Notes: generated by a model not told the origin, from the sequence alone. 64,000 bases of DNA from Paenibacillus sp. Soil787 (GCF_001429545.1 NZ_LMSP01000012.1:204555-268554); one strand, 5' to 3'; numbered from the stretch's first letter, positions 33,705 to 42,868 are shown. A program made the numbers and translations.

Positions 33705-34733
33705 CTATTTGAGCAAAGTAAGCACGAGCGCCGAGCCATTCATTTGCAGCCACTTCGTTTTGTCAAACGTATTATGAATAATATCAACGAGCACGCCTTG
33801 AGCATCCACACCATCTAAGTATCTTCCCAGAAAATGGATAAATACATCCAACCGACGAAGCTCAATCAGAAGAGGCAGTAACGTAATTTCTTCCTCCTCC
33901 AAATGGATCGATTGTCGATATCCCTCATAAAAGGCTTTGCAATTGCGTCGCAGTTCTTCGACCGGAAGCGTGATATCAATAAGATCCGATAAGCAGACGG
34001 CTAGCTCCATCACTCGGACATCTAACGTTACAAACTCAAAATCAAGGACGGCCACAATTTGTCCATCGTCATCAACCAGCATATTAGACCCATTGATATC
34101 ACCATGGACGAGTTGATGAGGAAGCTCTCGAAGCGCAGGAATTGCCTTATAAAAAGCAGCAAATCGTCCAAATATATAAGAGAGCTCATCGCGCTGCTGC
34201 CTGAACGGTTCTGGTGGATGAAGGCAGAACTCATGAATCGCATCTGGCGAGCAGCGGGGATGGATATGTTCAATTTCATAATAAGGCGGGTAGACAGGTT
34301 TATGTTCCATGGAAATCTCAGCCAGTGCAGAAGACAACTGTCCGACGGCTTCTCCGAATTGACGCAGCTGATGCGTATTCCCCCAAGTAGGATTACAGCC
34401 ATCTGTGAATGTAAATAAGGCAGCCAGTTTGCCTTCCTGAGCGTCTAATCGAACAACAGTCCCCCCTGATGGGAGCTCCACTGGCACAGGAACACGAAAT
34501 GGAAGTTTATCTATTTCTTTATCTAAAGCCAAAAGAACACTATGCTCGAAAATAATTTTGTCCATGTCACGATGAGTTTCGTACAATCGAAGAACATAGG
34601 AAGTACCTTCCACGTCTACGAACCGAGTTGTATTATTCATGCCACCCGCGCCAACACGCATGGACCACGTTTGAGCAGGAAACCAGTATGATGGTAATGA
34701 GGTTAATTGCTCCTCTTGATCTTTGACACGCAT
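33705..34733 (-). CDS. APH/choline-kinase-like phosphotransferase
   Basis: A 342-residue protein with the aminoglycoside-phosphotransferase/homoserine-kinase-II fold. The nucleotide loop region is near GAGGMNNTTRFVDVEG; the catalytic loop is HGDINGSNM and the metal-binding loop VLDFEFV. The substrate is unknown; small alcohols or spore-coat roles (CotS-like) are possible, while aminoglycoside resistance is not indicated. The start ATG at 34733 has GAGGA upstream. It follows 24 bp after the unknown gene at 34758 and is probably co-transcribed. Confidence 0.85.
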   Translation of the reverse strand: MRVKDQEEQLTSLPSYWFPAQTWSMRVGAGGMNNTTRFVDVEGTSYVLRLYETHRDMDKIIFEHSVLLALDKEIDKLPFRVPVPVELPSGGTVVRLDAQEGKLAALFTFTDGCNPTWGNTHQLRQFGEAVGQLSSALAEISMEHKPVYPPYYEIEHIHPRCSPDAIHEFCLHPPEPFRQQRDELSYIFGRFAAFYKAIPALRELPHQLVHGDINGSNMLVDDDGQIVAVLDFEFVTLDVRVMELAVCLSDLIDITLPVEELRRNCKAFYEGYRQSIHLEEEEITLLPLLIELRRLDVFIHFLGRYLDGVDAQGVLVDIIHNTFDKTKWLQMNGSALVLTLLK

Positions 34734-34757
34734 AATTGCATTCCTCAACTCCTCTTT

Positions 34758-35264
34758 TTAAACCTGATTGTCACCTTCAACCGCAAATTCAAAATCCTCT
34801 ACGTCATATGCATGGACTGGAATTCCTGCTTGAACCATGCGTTCAATGAAATCTAACTGGTCTGTTAACAAAGCAGCCTTTTCTTTGATCGCGGTCAGAA
34901 TTAATTCGGTTTCAATCGGGTCGAAATTGTCCCCATACTCCTCATTGTCAATCGCAAATACAACCATCAAGGTCACATGCTCATTAATGGGCAAAGGTGG
35001 GCTTTTCCGCCATGGAACAGTTAATGCTTTTTCAATTTTTTTCTTATTAAAAGATTCCTCGAAGAAAGCAATTAGCTCACCAATCATTTGCTTCACGAAG
35101 CCATCGTCTTCTTCCTCTAACATAATCGGCTCGCTGCCTGCCTGAAGCTCGTATAATTCCTGTATGCTGGTATAAGGTATCACATAAGTAACAGGCTGTT
35201 CTGGCAGCATCAACTGACCATGCACCGCTAGCATGACGGCTTCGATAATAAATGTTTTGCTCAT
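34758..35264 (-). CDS. Unknown acidic protein, 168 residues
   Basis: A soluble, acidic protein (many E and D, e.g. IMLEEEDDGF and DVEDFEFAVEGDNQV at the C-terminus) with no cysteine, signal peptide or membrane helix. The N-terminal half is strand-rich and the middle is helical. The start ATG at 35264 follows AAAGGGGAG. It is directly followed by the phosphotransferase gene. I do not recognise the family and give no function. Confidence 0.75.
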   Translation of the reverse strand: MSKTFIIEAVMLAVHGQLMLPEQPVTYVIPYTSIQELYELQAGSEPIMLEEEDDGFVKQMIGELIAFFEESFNKKKIEKALTVPWRKSPPLPINEHVTLMVVFAIDNEEYGDNFDPIETELILTAIKEKAALLTDQLDFIERMVQAGIPVHAYDVEDFEFAVEGDNQV

Positions 35265-35353
35265 CTTGTACTCCCCTTTCTATCTAACCTTATAAAAGCA
35301 TTATTTCGCTAAGAAGCGGAGGAATCCTCTTTTCACAACCTTCTCGGGCCAAA

Positions 35354-35402
35354 CAAAACCGTCAGTTCTATGATCGAGGTGACCACTTCGAACTAACGGT
35401 TC
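35354..35402 (-). terminator. Intrinsic terminator after ykuK
   Basis: Minus strand: AACCGTTAGTTC pairs with GAACTGACGGTT (one mismatch) over a 21-base loop and is followed by TTGTTT. The ykuK stop is at 35411. Confidence 0.75.
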
Positions 35403-35410
35403 TATTACTC

Positions 35411-36004
35411 TTATAGGATGCCATCGATGACCTCATGATTCTCATAAATTGGTTGATACGGCTTCTTCGAAAAACGATTAGCATAGGCCGAAGCTACATA
35501 ACAATCCGGTTTAATAACCGGAACCATACCGACGGATTCCACTCTCCGCACCATTTCTTGGACGAATTTAGCAGTCCGGTTCTTATTCTCATCGTCACCA
35601 GCATCAATATGAATAAACATATCGAAGGAAGCACCTTGATACAGATGTGGAAGAATGATGTTTTCCATATCCTGTCGCTTAGACTCATCAAAGTACATCG
35701 CAATCTCTTCGCTCAAAGCAGTTTCCATCGAAAGCTTTTCTTTAATTGAATGTAGGGCCCGATGAACGATGACTTGACGATAACACGCCCACGCTCCTTT
35801 TCCTAACCGCTGAATAACTACACCGGTAATGAATTTCGTATGACCTGTGTGTACCTGACAATCCGTACCAATAATAAATTTGTAAGTTGCTACGGGGTCG
35901 TGTCGCATGAAATGGAGAATACGCTCGTGTACGGTATCTAGGTTTAGTCCTCTTTCCGTCGTGTTCCGAAATTCCAGTGGATGGTTCGTCGTCAAAGGTT
36001 TCAA
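35411..36004 (-). CDS. ykuK: YkuK-family RNase H-like protein (DUF458)
   Basis: A 197-residue protein with the YkuK pattern: FIIGTDCQVHTGHTKFITGV (first acidic strand), then FDMFIHIDAGDDENKNRTAK and PDCYVASAYANRF. These conserved acidic residues suggest an RNase H-like fold; the activity is not established. The start is TTG at 36004 with AAGGA upstream. A terminator follows 10 bp after the stop. Confidence 0.9.
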   Translation of the reverse strand: MKPLTTNHPLEFRNTTERGLNLDTVHERILHFMRHDPVATYKFIIGTDCQVHTGHTKFITGVVIQRLGKGAWACYRQVIVHRALHSIKEKLSMETALSEEIAMYFDESKRQDMENIILPHLYQGASFDMFIHIDAGDDENKNRTAKFVQEMVRRVESVGMVPVIKPDCYVASAYANRFSKKPYQPIYENHEVIDGIL

Positions 36005-36197
36005 AGATTAGGTTCTTCCTTTCTCCTTAGAATGAGGAAGAAGCAGATGCTGAAGCGCATCCGCCCCTATCTATAGTATATGGCAAAGTACCTCTGATCG
36101 AACCATCACTTATCGTAAAACACTGCCGTCGAACAAAAGTCGATAGTCCCATTGCTCCCCCCAACGATCGTATCCATATGAACACGCGGCTGAATAT

Positions 36198-36237
36198 CTA
36201 ATATAGGGATCTTTGGTCGGAGACCAAAGTCTCTCCT
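36198..36237 (+). repeat. 40-bp palindromic repeat, copy A
   Basis: This 40-bp sequence recurs reverse-complemented at 56910-56949 with two differences. Its core is an 8-bp stem CTTTGGTC/GACCAAAG, flanked by CTAATATAGGGAT and TCTCTCCT. It lies 15 bp beyond the stop of the minus-strand gene at 36252. Confidence 0.85.
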
Positions 36238-36251
36238 AATGATGCTACAAT

Positions 36252-36545
36252 TCAATTTTCCAGTCTACGAACTTCCGGTTTTCGTGTAGGAGGCCAAAAG
36301 ACTTGCAAATTAAGATCATTTTTCATCTTCACATTACAGAGCTTCATTTCCCCTTCCTCGAGCTCAATCACATGCCAGGCATCCGGCTCCAATCCCCCTA
36401 TGTTGTGCAGTAAAGCTGGAAACTGCTGCTCAGCCTCTTCTAAATCGGGCCAAAATTTAACGCCATAATAGGCTAAACCATAGTGATTGACTTGTGTACA
36501 TGTGAAAATCTGTTGCGATGTTTTGTGCTGCAGTACATAGGGCAT
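36252..36545 (-). CDS. Unknown small protein, 97 residues
   Basis: A soluble 97-residue protein starting MPYVLQHKTSQQIFTC at ATG 36545 with GGAGGAATG upstream. It has two aromatic-rich stretches (YGLAYYGVKFW and LNLQVFWPPTRKPE) and an acidic middle. There is no signal or membrane segment. I do not recognise the family. It reads from the 2-oxoacid oxidoreductase operon side but is separated from it by a terminator. Confidence 0.72.
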   Translation of the reverse strand: MPYVLQHKTSQQIFTCTQVNHYGLAYYGVKFWPDLEEAEQQFPALLHNIGGLEPDAWHVIELEEGEMKLCNVKMKNDLNLQVFWPPTRKPEVRRLEN

Positions 36546-36560
36546 CTTTCATTCCTCCGA

Positions 36561-36597
36561 TAAAAAGGCACGTTCACCACAGAGGTGAATGTGCCTT
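36561..36597 (-). terminator. Intrinsic terminator of the 2-oxoacid oxidoreductase operon
   Basis: Minus strand: AAGGCACATTCACC/GGTGAACGTGCCTT, a 14-bp stem with one mismatch, followed by TTTATC. It lies 20 bp after the stop at 36616. Confidence 0.9.
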
Positions 36598-36615
36598 AAA
36601 TTTTATGATGACGAC

Positions 36616-38919
36616 TTATAAATAAGCATTCTCATGCTTCGCTTTTAACATATTCCAGCGACGCTCAACTTCCGTCTCGAACGATTTCAGGGAACCTTCA
36701 TACTCGGGCTTCGTCATATGCTTCGTTTTCCCCATCGTCTTGAGCCAATCCGACAGTGGAATCTTCTTGCTCTTATCCTCCGGGTTATACGTAATGGACG
36801 TAACCCCGTGCTCTACTTCATAGAGCGGAAAGAAGCAGGAATCTACCGCAGCTCCAACGATATTAGAGCCTTCCTGGTCATCCGACAGCCAGTTCAGCGG
36901 ACAGGCAATGAGAATTTTCCCATATACCAACCCCTCATTTTGGGCGTACCATTGTGCTTTCGCGGCTTTCTTCACAAGATCCTGCGGATACGCTTCCGAC
37001 CCCGTAAATACATACGGAATATGGGTAGCAGCCATAATTTGCGCTGTATCCTTGTGATGGAACACTTTACCACCCTGATGTTTCCCTACGTTCGAAGTCG
37101 AAGTGCGATGCCCCATTGGCGTCGAATATGACAACTGCGCACCCGTATTCATGTATCCCTCGTTATCGTACTCGAGAATAATCATTTTATGATTGCGCAA
37201 TGCCGCTCCGATCGCTGGTCCCATGCCTATATCCATTCCGCCGTCACCCGTGATCATTACGAAGGTGAAATCGTCCTTCAAACCCAAATGGTCGAGCTCG
37301 CCACGACGCTTGCGCTCCCAGAACATCTCCACAACCCCTGAGAGGGTCGCTGCGCCGTTCTGGAACAGATTATGAATATACGTCGCTTTGTGCGCCGAAT
37401 ACGGATAACCCGTCGTTACAACCATGGCACAGCCTGTATGGAAGATCGAGACAATATCGCCTTCAATCCCTTTGAAAAACAGCTCCAAGCCGGAGAAAAT
37501 ACCGCAGCCTGGACACGCGCCGTGCCCCGGAGCAATACGCTTCGGTTTCTTCGTCAGTGCCCGTAGTGGCGGAATACGTACATTCAGCTTGCCCGTGCTC
37601 TCATCCGGTGTTACTGTGATGAGTCCCGTCTTAAGATCCTCATACTTCATCGGCGTCAACACCCGCTTCGGCGCTTTCAAAGGATCACCCGGTGTGTGGC
37701 CGTAGTAATCGAAAGGAACTTCCACCTTGCCGCTTTGTACAGCGTCAATGGCAAACTGGAACAAATTATGCCCATCTTCGGCATAAAAGTCCTTGCCACC
37801 TAAGCCGTAGATTCGGCTTATGACAAGCGTATCTCTGTTCCCATGTGTGAACAGCGCCGCTTTAATTTCGTTGACCATATTGCCGCCATGGCCGCCATAG
37901 GAATCCGCGCGATCGCCAACCGTGATCGCCTTCACATGCTGCAAAGCTTCAGCGATCTGCTTTGCTGGGAATGGACGGATGATATTCGGCGCGATCGATC
38001 CGGCCTTAATGCCCTTCTCGCGGAGCTGGTCGACGACGTCTTTGATGATTTCGGAAGCCGAATTCATCAAGAACACCGCGACTTCCGCGTCCTCCATCCG
38101 ATATAGCTCAAGAATCGGATAATCACGGCCCGTCAGCTCAGCGTATTCCTGCCGAATACGATCATAAACACCTTCTGCGTTGTACATGGCCATGGACTGC
38201 TGATAGCAGTTATTGATATAATCCGGCTCATTCATATAAGGACCTACGGTAATCGGATTATTACGATCCAGCGTATCCGGGAAGCCCTGTGGCTTCTCTC
38301 CGATGAATGCATGCACATCCTCACGATGCGCGAACGTTTGAACTCTACGCTTTTGGTGGGACGTGAAATAGCCGTCCGATGCAACCAAAACCGGCAAACG
38401 AACTTCCGGATCTTCCGCCAGTTTTAAAGCTATGATATTCATGTCATAGACCGCTTGCGGGTCCCGACACATCACAATCGGCCAACCCGTATTCAAAGCA
38501 TAATACAAGTCAGAGTGATCCCCATGAATATTTAGCGGTCCGGAGACGGAGCGGCATACCAAATTCATTACCATGGGAAAGCGTGTCCCAGATTGTACCG
38601 GCATTTGTTCCAACATGTACAAATAACCGTTGGCGCTAGTCGCGTTAAATACGCGGCCGCCAGCAGTTGAAGCGCCATAACATATCCCTGCCGAACCATG
38701 TTCACCGTCTGCTGGAATGAGCACAATATCATGCTGTCCGTTGGACTTCATAAGATCTAGAAATTGGGCAACCTCCGTAGATGGAGATATCGGAAAGTAT
38801 CCCATTACATGATAATTTATTTGATGAGCCGCATATGCCGCCATCTCGTTACCTGATTCATATACAATGCGCTGTTCGACCTTGGCTTGCCCTAGTTCCT
38901 TCTTGATATCAATGGACAT
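36616..38919 (-). CDS. 2-oxoacid:ferredoxin oxidoreductase, fused alpha-beta subunit
   Basis: A 767-residue fusion. The alpha part (about 20-430) has ESGNEMAAYAAHQINYHVMG and the ISPSTEV segment. The beta part (about 480-767) has the iron-sulfur cysteines HGACPGCGIF and HTGCAMV and the TPP motif GDGGMDIGMG...N. The enzyme class converts a 2-oxoacid (pyruvate, ketoisovalerate or similar) and CoA to acyl-CoA with reduction of ferredoxin. The gamma-delta partner is 34 bp upstream. The alpha-beta fusion is less common than separate subunits; the exact 2-oxoacid is not clear. Confidence 0.88.
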   Translation of the reverse strand: MSIDIKKELGQAKVEQRIVYESGNEMAAYAAHQINYHVMGYFPISPSTEVAQFLDLMKSNGQHDIVLIPADGEHGSAGICYGASTAGGRVFNATSANGYLYMLEQMPVQSGTRFPMVMNLVCRSVSGPLNIHGDHSDLYYALNTGWPIVMCRDPQAVYDMNIIALKLAEDPEVRLPVLVASDGYFTSHQKRRVQTFAHREDVHAFIGEKPQGFPDTLDRNNPITVGPYMNEPDYINNCYQQSMAMYNAEGVYDRIRQEYAELTGRDYPILELYRMEDAEVAVFLMNSASEIIKDVVDQLREKGIKAGSIAPNIIRPFPAKQIAEALQHVKAITVGDRADSYGGHGGNMVNEIKAALFTHGNRDTLVISRIYGLGGKDFYAEDGHNLFQFAIDAVQSGKVEVPFDYYGHTPGDPLKAPKRVLTPMKYEDLKTGLITVTPDESTGKLNVRIPPLRALTKKPKRIAPGHGACPGCGIFSGLELFFKGIEGDIVSIFHTGCAMVVTTGYPYSAHKATYIHNLFQNGAATLSGVVEMFWERKRRGELDHLGLKDDFTFVMITGDGGMDIGMGPAIGAALRNHKMIILEYDNEGYMNTGAQLSYSTPMGHRTSTSNVGKHQGGKVFHHKDTAQIMAATHIPYVFTGSEAYPQDLVKKAAKAQWYAQNEGLVYGKILIACPLNWLSDDQEGSNIVGAAVDSCFFPLYEVEHGVTSITYNPEDKSKKIPLSDWLKTMGKTKHMTKPEYEGSLKSFETEVERRWNMLKAKHENAYL

Positions 38920-38953
38920 GCGAGTAGTTCCACCCTTCTCCTATAAATACTCT

Positions 38954-39964
38954 CTAAGAGTTTACAGCCAGATTGAAACGATGCGGCATGCGATGTAAGT
39001 CCGCATAACCATCTTCTTCTCGCTCATTAGTGAGCGCTTCGGTCGGACAAGCCTGTACACATTTAAGGCAACCTTTACAATATTGATAGTCAATGCCCTG
39101 TAAGAACATTTGAGGCCGCCCTTTCTTGTCGGGGAGTTCATCCCAAACGAAACAGAAATCCGGACAAACATTATCACAGGAAGCACAGTGGATACATTTA
39201 TCTTCATGGAAATGCGGCATCATCCCCGCACGTGAAATGCTTAAATCTTTCAGAATGCTGTTTCCGGGATTCGTAATGACGCCCCCAATGGACTGCGTTT
39301 CATAGCCAAGAACCGGCGTATCGAAACGAACAAAATCGGGCATCGTTTCCCCTTCTGGAAGCGCATACGTTTGGAACTTAACTTCATTGTAACCGCGGTC
39401 AAAAGTTCGTAAGGCGGGTGCAACAGCAAGCGGATATTTCTTTTCTAATGATTTACGAATAACGCCTCTCATGACATCGGGATCAAGGAAATCACATAAC
39501 CGGAACAGCGCGCCAAGCATCGCCATATTCACACGGTTCTTCTCTTCTAGCGAAATTCCAATGGCATCGATAACGGCAATTGTACCGCCCCGGAGCTTCA
39601 TCTTTTCCTTCAACTCATCCGGTGTTTTTGTCGAATTTACAAGTACTGTACTATCTTCGTAGATGCCACTGATAACGTTTACAGTTTTGGAAAGCGATTC
39701 ATGAAAAACACCCACAACATGCGGTCGTTCAACCGGTGAAGTATCTCGAATTCTCGTATCCATGTCACAAAATCTAATATGTGCTTTCACTGCCGAACCT
39801 TTCTTCTCAGAACCATAGGAAGAAAAGCTAACCCCGTTCAAACCCACCCCTACGACTCCCGCTTCCGCCAGCATCTTACCCGCTAGATTTGCGCCGAGTC
39901 CACCGATGGATTCCAGTCTAATCTCAAAAAAACCGAGATCGTTCAATTTAGGTAAAGTTACCAT
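38954..39964 (-). CDS. 2-oxoacid:ferredoxin oxidoreductase, fused gamma-delta subunit
   Basis: A 336-residue fusion. The gamma part (about 8-215) has ESIGGLGANLAGKMLAEAG and SFSSYGSEKKGS. The C-terminal delta part has two [4Fe-4S] motifs, CIHCASCDNVCP and CKGCLKCVQACP, which pass electrons to ferredoxin. The start ATG at 39964 follows AAGGAGA. With the alpha-beta gene downstream it makes a complete four-domain enzyme encoded by only two genes. Confidence 0.9.
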   Translation of the reverse strand: MVTLPKLNDLGFFEIRLESIGGLGANLAGKMLAEAGVVGVGLNGVSFSSYGSEKKGSAVKAHIRFCDMDTRIRDTSPVERPHVVGVFHESLSKTVNVISGIYEDSTVLVNSTKTPDELKEKMKLRGGTIAVIDAIGISLEEKNRVNMAMLGALFRLCDFLDPDVMRGVIRKSLEKKYPLAVAPALRTFDRGYNEVKFQTYALPEGETMPDFVRFDTPVLGYETQSIGGVITNPGNSILKDLSISRAGMMPHFHEDKCIHCASCDNVCPDFCFVWDELPDKKGRPQMFLQGIDYQYCKGCLKCVQACPTEALTNEREEDGYADLHRMPHRFNLAVNS

Positions 39965-40077
39965 ACCAGGTCTCCTTTCAAAAATGAACTGCATAAAGAA
40001 TGAATAGTATGAATAGTAAATCTACTCTCATTGTAACAATAAATCTCTGGTAATCAACCTTTTTTTGAACGGTCCAT

Positions 40078-40260
40078 TCATAGCAAATAATCGATGATAA
40101 GGCCGCACCCTCCCAAATAGTAACTTCTCGGCCCTGCATGCTCGTCTTGAGCAGAATTATCCTTCTCGGCATCCTCACAATCCTCACATACGTCCACATA
40201 ATCATCATCAATCGGATTAAAGACAACACCGCAAACCTGTGAGCACGCCCGCATTCTCAT
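40078..40260 (-). CDS. Small cysteine-containing protein, possible zinc ribbon
   Basis: A 60-residue protein with C-x3-C at 6-10 and C-x2-C at 25-28, a spacing that could bind zinc, and a further Cys near 52. The start ATG at 40260 (or 40254) has AAGGAGAG directly upstream. It lies about 110 bp before the gamma-delta gene in the same orientation. The C-terminal half is acidic then hydrophobic. I do not recognise the family; existence as a real gene is likely but not certain. Confidence 0.58.
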   Translation of the reverse strand: MRMRACSQVCGVVFNPIDDDYVDVCEDCEDAEKDNSAQDEHAGPRSYYLGGCGLIIDYLL

Positions 40261-40467
40261 CTCTCCTTGTTAGCCAAGCAACTTAGATTGTAAACGCTTG
40301 CATCGTCGTGTTCCTTTATTATACCGCGGTTTATAGGAATAACACCATAAGTCTTTATCAAATCTTTAGCATTCGAAATGTCCCATTTCCCTTGATAAGG
40401 TCAGTTTTTGTGAGATAATGTAGAAATAAAAAAGATACTGTCGGACAGCGGAAAGGATGGCATTCAT

Positions 40468-41715
40468 TTGTTCCATTCAATCATTTCCAATGAACTACAT
40501 GGTCTCTTCTACATCATGAGTGCTATATTAATCCATCTAGTTCTTACCCCAATTTTCATTTACAAAGAATATCAGCGTAGGTTTCTATTCGCAATTATTT
40601 TAATCATACTCATCTTTTTGTATTGGAAATTTGAAGACATTGATCCCTTCATTTATTCCCTCCATTTATTTCCGATCAGCTTGATTGCTATGCTTCTGTA
40701 TGTCGGCTTCATACCAGCTTTTATAACCTGTACCTTATTTAACATAGGCTGTATGGTCGTCCTGAATTACTACTGGCAACCCGCTTTAATAAGCAGTGCT
40801 GTTCTATTATTAGTTGGATTTCTCTTCAGAAATACGATAAGTCAACTAACACTCAGGATGAAATTAACACATGCAACGGCTATGCTGCTCGTGTACGAAG
40901 TATTGTATGCGCTTCTAGCGCTATACATACAATCTCATATCACGATGTATGCTGTATACACCGTAATTTTTTCCTTTTTTTCACTTTGGATGATTACATA
41001 CTTACAATTTTTTGTGAAAAAGCATGAGATGCACAAACAGAGACTTGTCGCATTGGAAAAGGATCGAATGCTCGGCCAGTTTGCAGCCACCATTTCTCAT
41101 GAAATTCGTAATCCGCTCACATCAACAAGAGGCTTTCTTCAATTGCTGGATCAGAAAGAGCTTTCCTTCATGGATCACAAACGCTATGTCGACCTCGCAT
41201 TGTCAGGAGTGGATCAGGCGAACGCCATCCTCGGTGATTACTTAAACTATGCCAAGCCATCTTCTAACTTGCAGGAACAATTAGAACTCAAAGAAGAGAT
41301 AGAAGCCATGCTGCGTTTCATCACGCCTTTTGCTACAGATCACCAGGTTGCTATCCATACTAGTCATGAAAATGAAGAACCCCTTTACATCCTAGGTGAA
41401 TCCAAAAAGCTGCGCCAATGCTTGATGAATCTGATTAAAAATGCGATTGAGTCCATGCCTAACGGCGGTAAAATTTCATTAAACACCAGTAAACTGCCTA
41501 ATGCCGTTCAAATTTCTATTTCTGACACTGGTGTTGGAATGAGTAAACAGCAATTAAATTCAATCGGTATGCCATTTTACACGACCAAAGAACAAGGAAC
41601 TGGACTTGGACTCGTCGTGGTCATGAGCATTATCAAAATGATGAACGGAAAAATCTCCTTCTCCAGCCATATAAACCAAGGCACCCAATGTTCCATTTTA
41701 TTTCAGCAAAAGTGA
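40468..41715 (+). CDS. Orphan membrane sensor histidine kinase (KinB-like)
   Basis: A 415-residue kinase. Six or so membrane helices fill residues 10-183 with almost no extracellular domain. The phosphoacceptor is His211 (TISHEIRNPLTSTRGF); the ATP domain has NLIKNAIESMP, DTGVGMS and GTGLGL. The architecture resembles sporulation kinase KinB and related membrane-embedded sensors. No response regulator gene is adjacent, as for the Bacillus Kin proteins that feed Spo0F. The start is TTG at 40468 with AAAGGATG upstream. Confidence 0.86.
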   Translation: MFHSIISNELHGLFYIMSAILIHLVLTPIFIYKEYQRRFLFAIILIILIFLYWKFEDIDPFIYSLHLFPISLIAMLLYVGFIPAFITCTLFNIGCMVVLNYYWQPALISSAVLLLVGFLFRNTISQLTLRMKLTHATAMLLVYEVLYALLALYIQSHITMYAVYTVIFSFFSLWMITYLQFFVKKHEMHKQRLVALEKDRMLGQFAATISHEIRNPLTSTRGFLQLLDQKELSFMDHKRYVDLALSGVDQANAILGDYLNYAKPSSNLQEQLELKEEIEAMLRFITPFATDHQVAIHTSHENEEPLYILGESKKLRQCLMNLIKNAIESMPNGGKISLNTSKLPNAVQISISDTGVGMSKQQLNSIGMPFYTTKEQGTGLGLVVVMSIIKMMNGKISFSSHINQGTQCSILFQQK

Positions 41716-41804
41716 GCACCCAGCACCCTCCATTAACAACCTTGATGATCTGTGCTATTCTGTTAAGACAAGCGGTCATCATGGCTGGTTAGGAGGGCTT
41801 TACT

Positions 41805-42203
41805 ATGAATTCAGATTTCATTCCGATTAAATCACTTGAGGGCGACTTGAAAATGTCGCATAAGAAGAGGGATTTCGGTCTTACCGTCTCATCCAAAGAG
41901 TTGATCCTTCACAAACCTCACATTAATTATTATTTCAAGTTGGAACATATAATCAGCATTATTCCATACGATAAATCTGCTCTCAAAGCTGTCACCTTCG
42001 TAAACTCGCGATCAGCCAATCGAGAATTCACACATGTAGCTCCGGGTTCTGATTACTTCCGCATTTATGTCCAAGCAGCAACCGTCCATAACCGCAGTGG
42101 GCTGTTCGAAATAGGGCCAACCGATATCATCATTCCCATCCATCCGAGTATGCTCAAAGTCATATCTGAATATATTCAGCTCGTCGGTATAACCATATTT
42201 TAA
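41805..42203 (+). CDS. Unknown protein, 132 residues
   Basis: A soluble strand-rich protein starting MNSDFIPIKSLEGDLK at ATG 41805 with AGGAGGG 9 bases upstream. Features include ELILHKPHINYYFKLEHI and the C-terminal GPTDIIIPIHPSMLKVI; the pattern suggests a PH-like or bacterial small beta-barrel fold, but this is a guess. It is followed by a bidirectional terminator and then the 95-bp repeat copy 2. I do not recognise the family. Confidence 0.72.
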   Translation: MNSDFIPIKSLEGDLKMSHKKRDFGLTVSSKELILHKPHINYYFKLEHIISIIPYDKSALKAVTFVNSRSANREFTHVAPGSDYFRIYVQAATVHNRSGLFEIGPTDIIIPIHPSMLKVISEYIQLVGITIF

Positions 42204-42216
42204 TACTACTCCACTA

Positions 42217-42267
42217 CAAAAAAGCAAGGGTGAAAAGAAAAAACTCTTTTCTAACCCTTGCTTTTAT
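42217..42267. terminator. Bidirectional intrinsic terminator between convergent genes
   Basis: AAAGCAAGGGT pairs with ACCCTTGCTTT, with an inner GAAAAG/CTTTTC stem and T/A runs at both ends. It serves the gene at 41805 (plus) and the phosphatase gene (minus). Confidence 0.87.
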
Positions 42268-42268
42268 T

Positions 42269-42363
42269 AGTAGATAAGAAAGTATAAATTTTATACTTTT
42301 GCTTCGCATCTACCTTGACAAACGCGCTCGTCCCTAAAGGACGACGGAGTCGTTTATCCTTGT
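42269..42363 (-). repeat. 95-bp two-hairpin repeat, copy 2
   Basis: The reverse complement of copy 1 (19849-19943) with three differences in 95 bp, all in loops or bulges. It begins 16 bp after the stop of the phosphatase gene and ends at a bidirectional terminator, so its orientation relative to the upstream gene equals that of copy 1. Confidence 0.92.
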
Positions 42364-42379
42364 TTCCTAAGAGGTCATC

Positions 42380-42868
42380 TTACAGATTTTCGCTCTCGAC
42401 AATAAAGGCTAGTAAACGTTCACAGCTCTCTTCTACCATTTCGTACACCTCTTGAAAATTACCCGTGTAATAGGGGTCTGGAACATCTTTATTAGAGCGA
42501 TCAGGTGCAAAATCCAGCAATTTATGAATGGCAGCTCGTTTCTCACCTTCTACTAAAGCTAAAGCAGGAGCAAACGATGCCAGATTCGTTACATTACTCT
42601 CATCCATCGCAATTATATATGTAAATTGTACAAAGTCATTGGACTTAACTTGCCTTGCCTTTAGACCCTCACGATTAATTTGTTGCTGATCCAATATGTC
42701 CCTAGTTCCTTGATGTGGGGGGTGTCCGATGTGCCAATCACCGGTTCCGGCAGAATCAATAGCAATTACAGCATCGAGACCCGCCATTTTGACCTGATGA
42801 CGAAAAACAGCTTCAGCCATGGGAGAACGGCATATATTTCCTAAGCAAACGAATAAGACCTGGATCAT
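42380..42868 (-). CDS. Low-molecular-weight protein-tyrosine phosphatase
   Basis: A 162-residue phosphatase. The active-site loop CLGNICRSP (Cys8 to Arg14) follows the first strand, and the general-acid segment DVPDPYYTGNF lies near residue 132. Length is normal for the family. Targets in Firmicutes include wall/capsule synthesis or stress proteins. It overlaps the PhnC-like ATPase gene by 4 bp (ATGA), an unusual partnership. The 95-bp repeat follows the stop. Confidence 0.92.
   Translation of the reverse strand: MIQVLFVCLGNICRSPMAEAVFRHQVKMAGLDAVIAIDSAGTGDWHIGHPPHQGTRDILDQQQINREGLKARQVKSNDFVQFTYIIAMDESNVTNLASFAPALALVEGEKRAAIHKLLDFAPDRSNKDVPDPYYTGNFQEVYEMVEESCERLLAFIVESENL

Noticed and set aside
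40001-40229. 83-residue minus-strand frame beginning at 40229
   Set aside because: Out of frame with the cysteine-containing gene at 40078-40260, which has the better RBS and composition.
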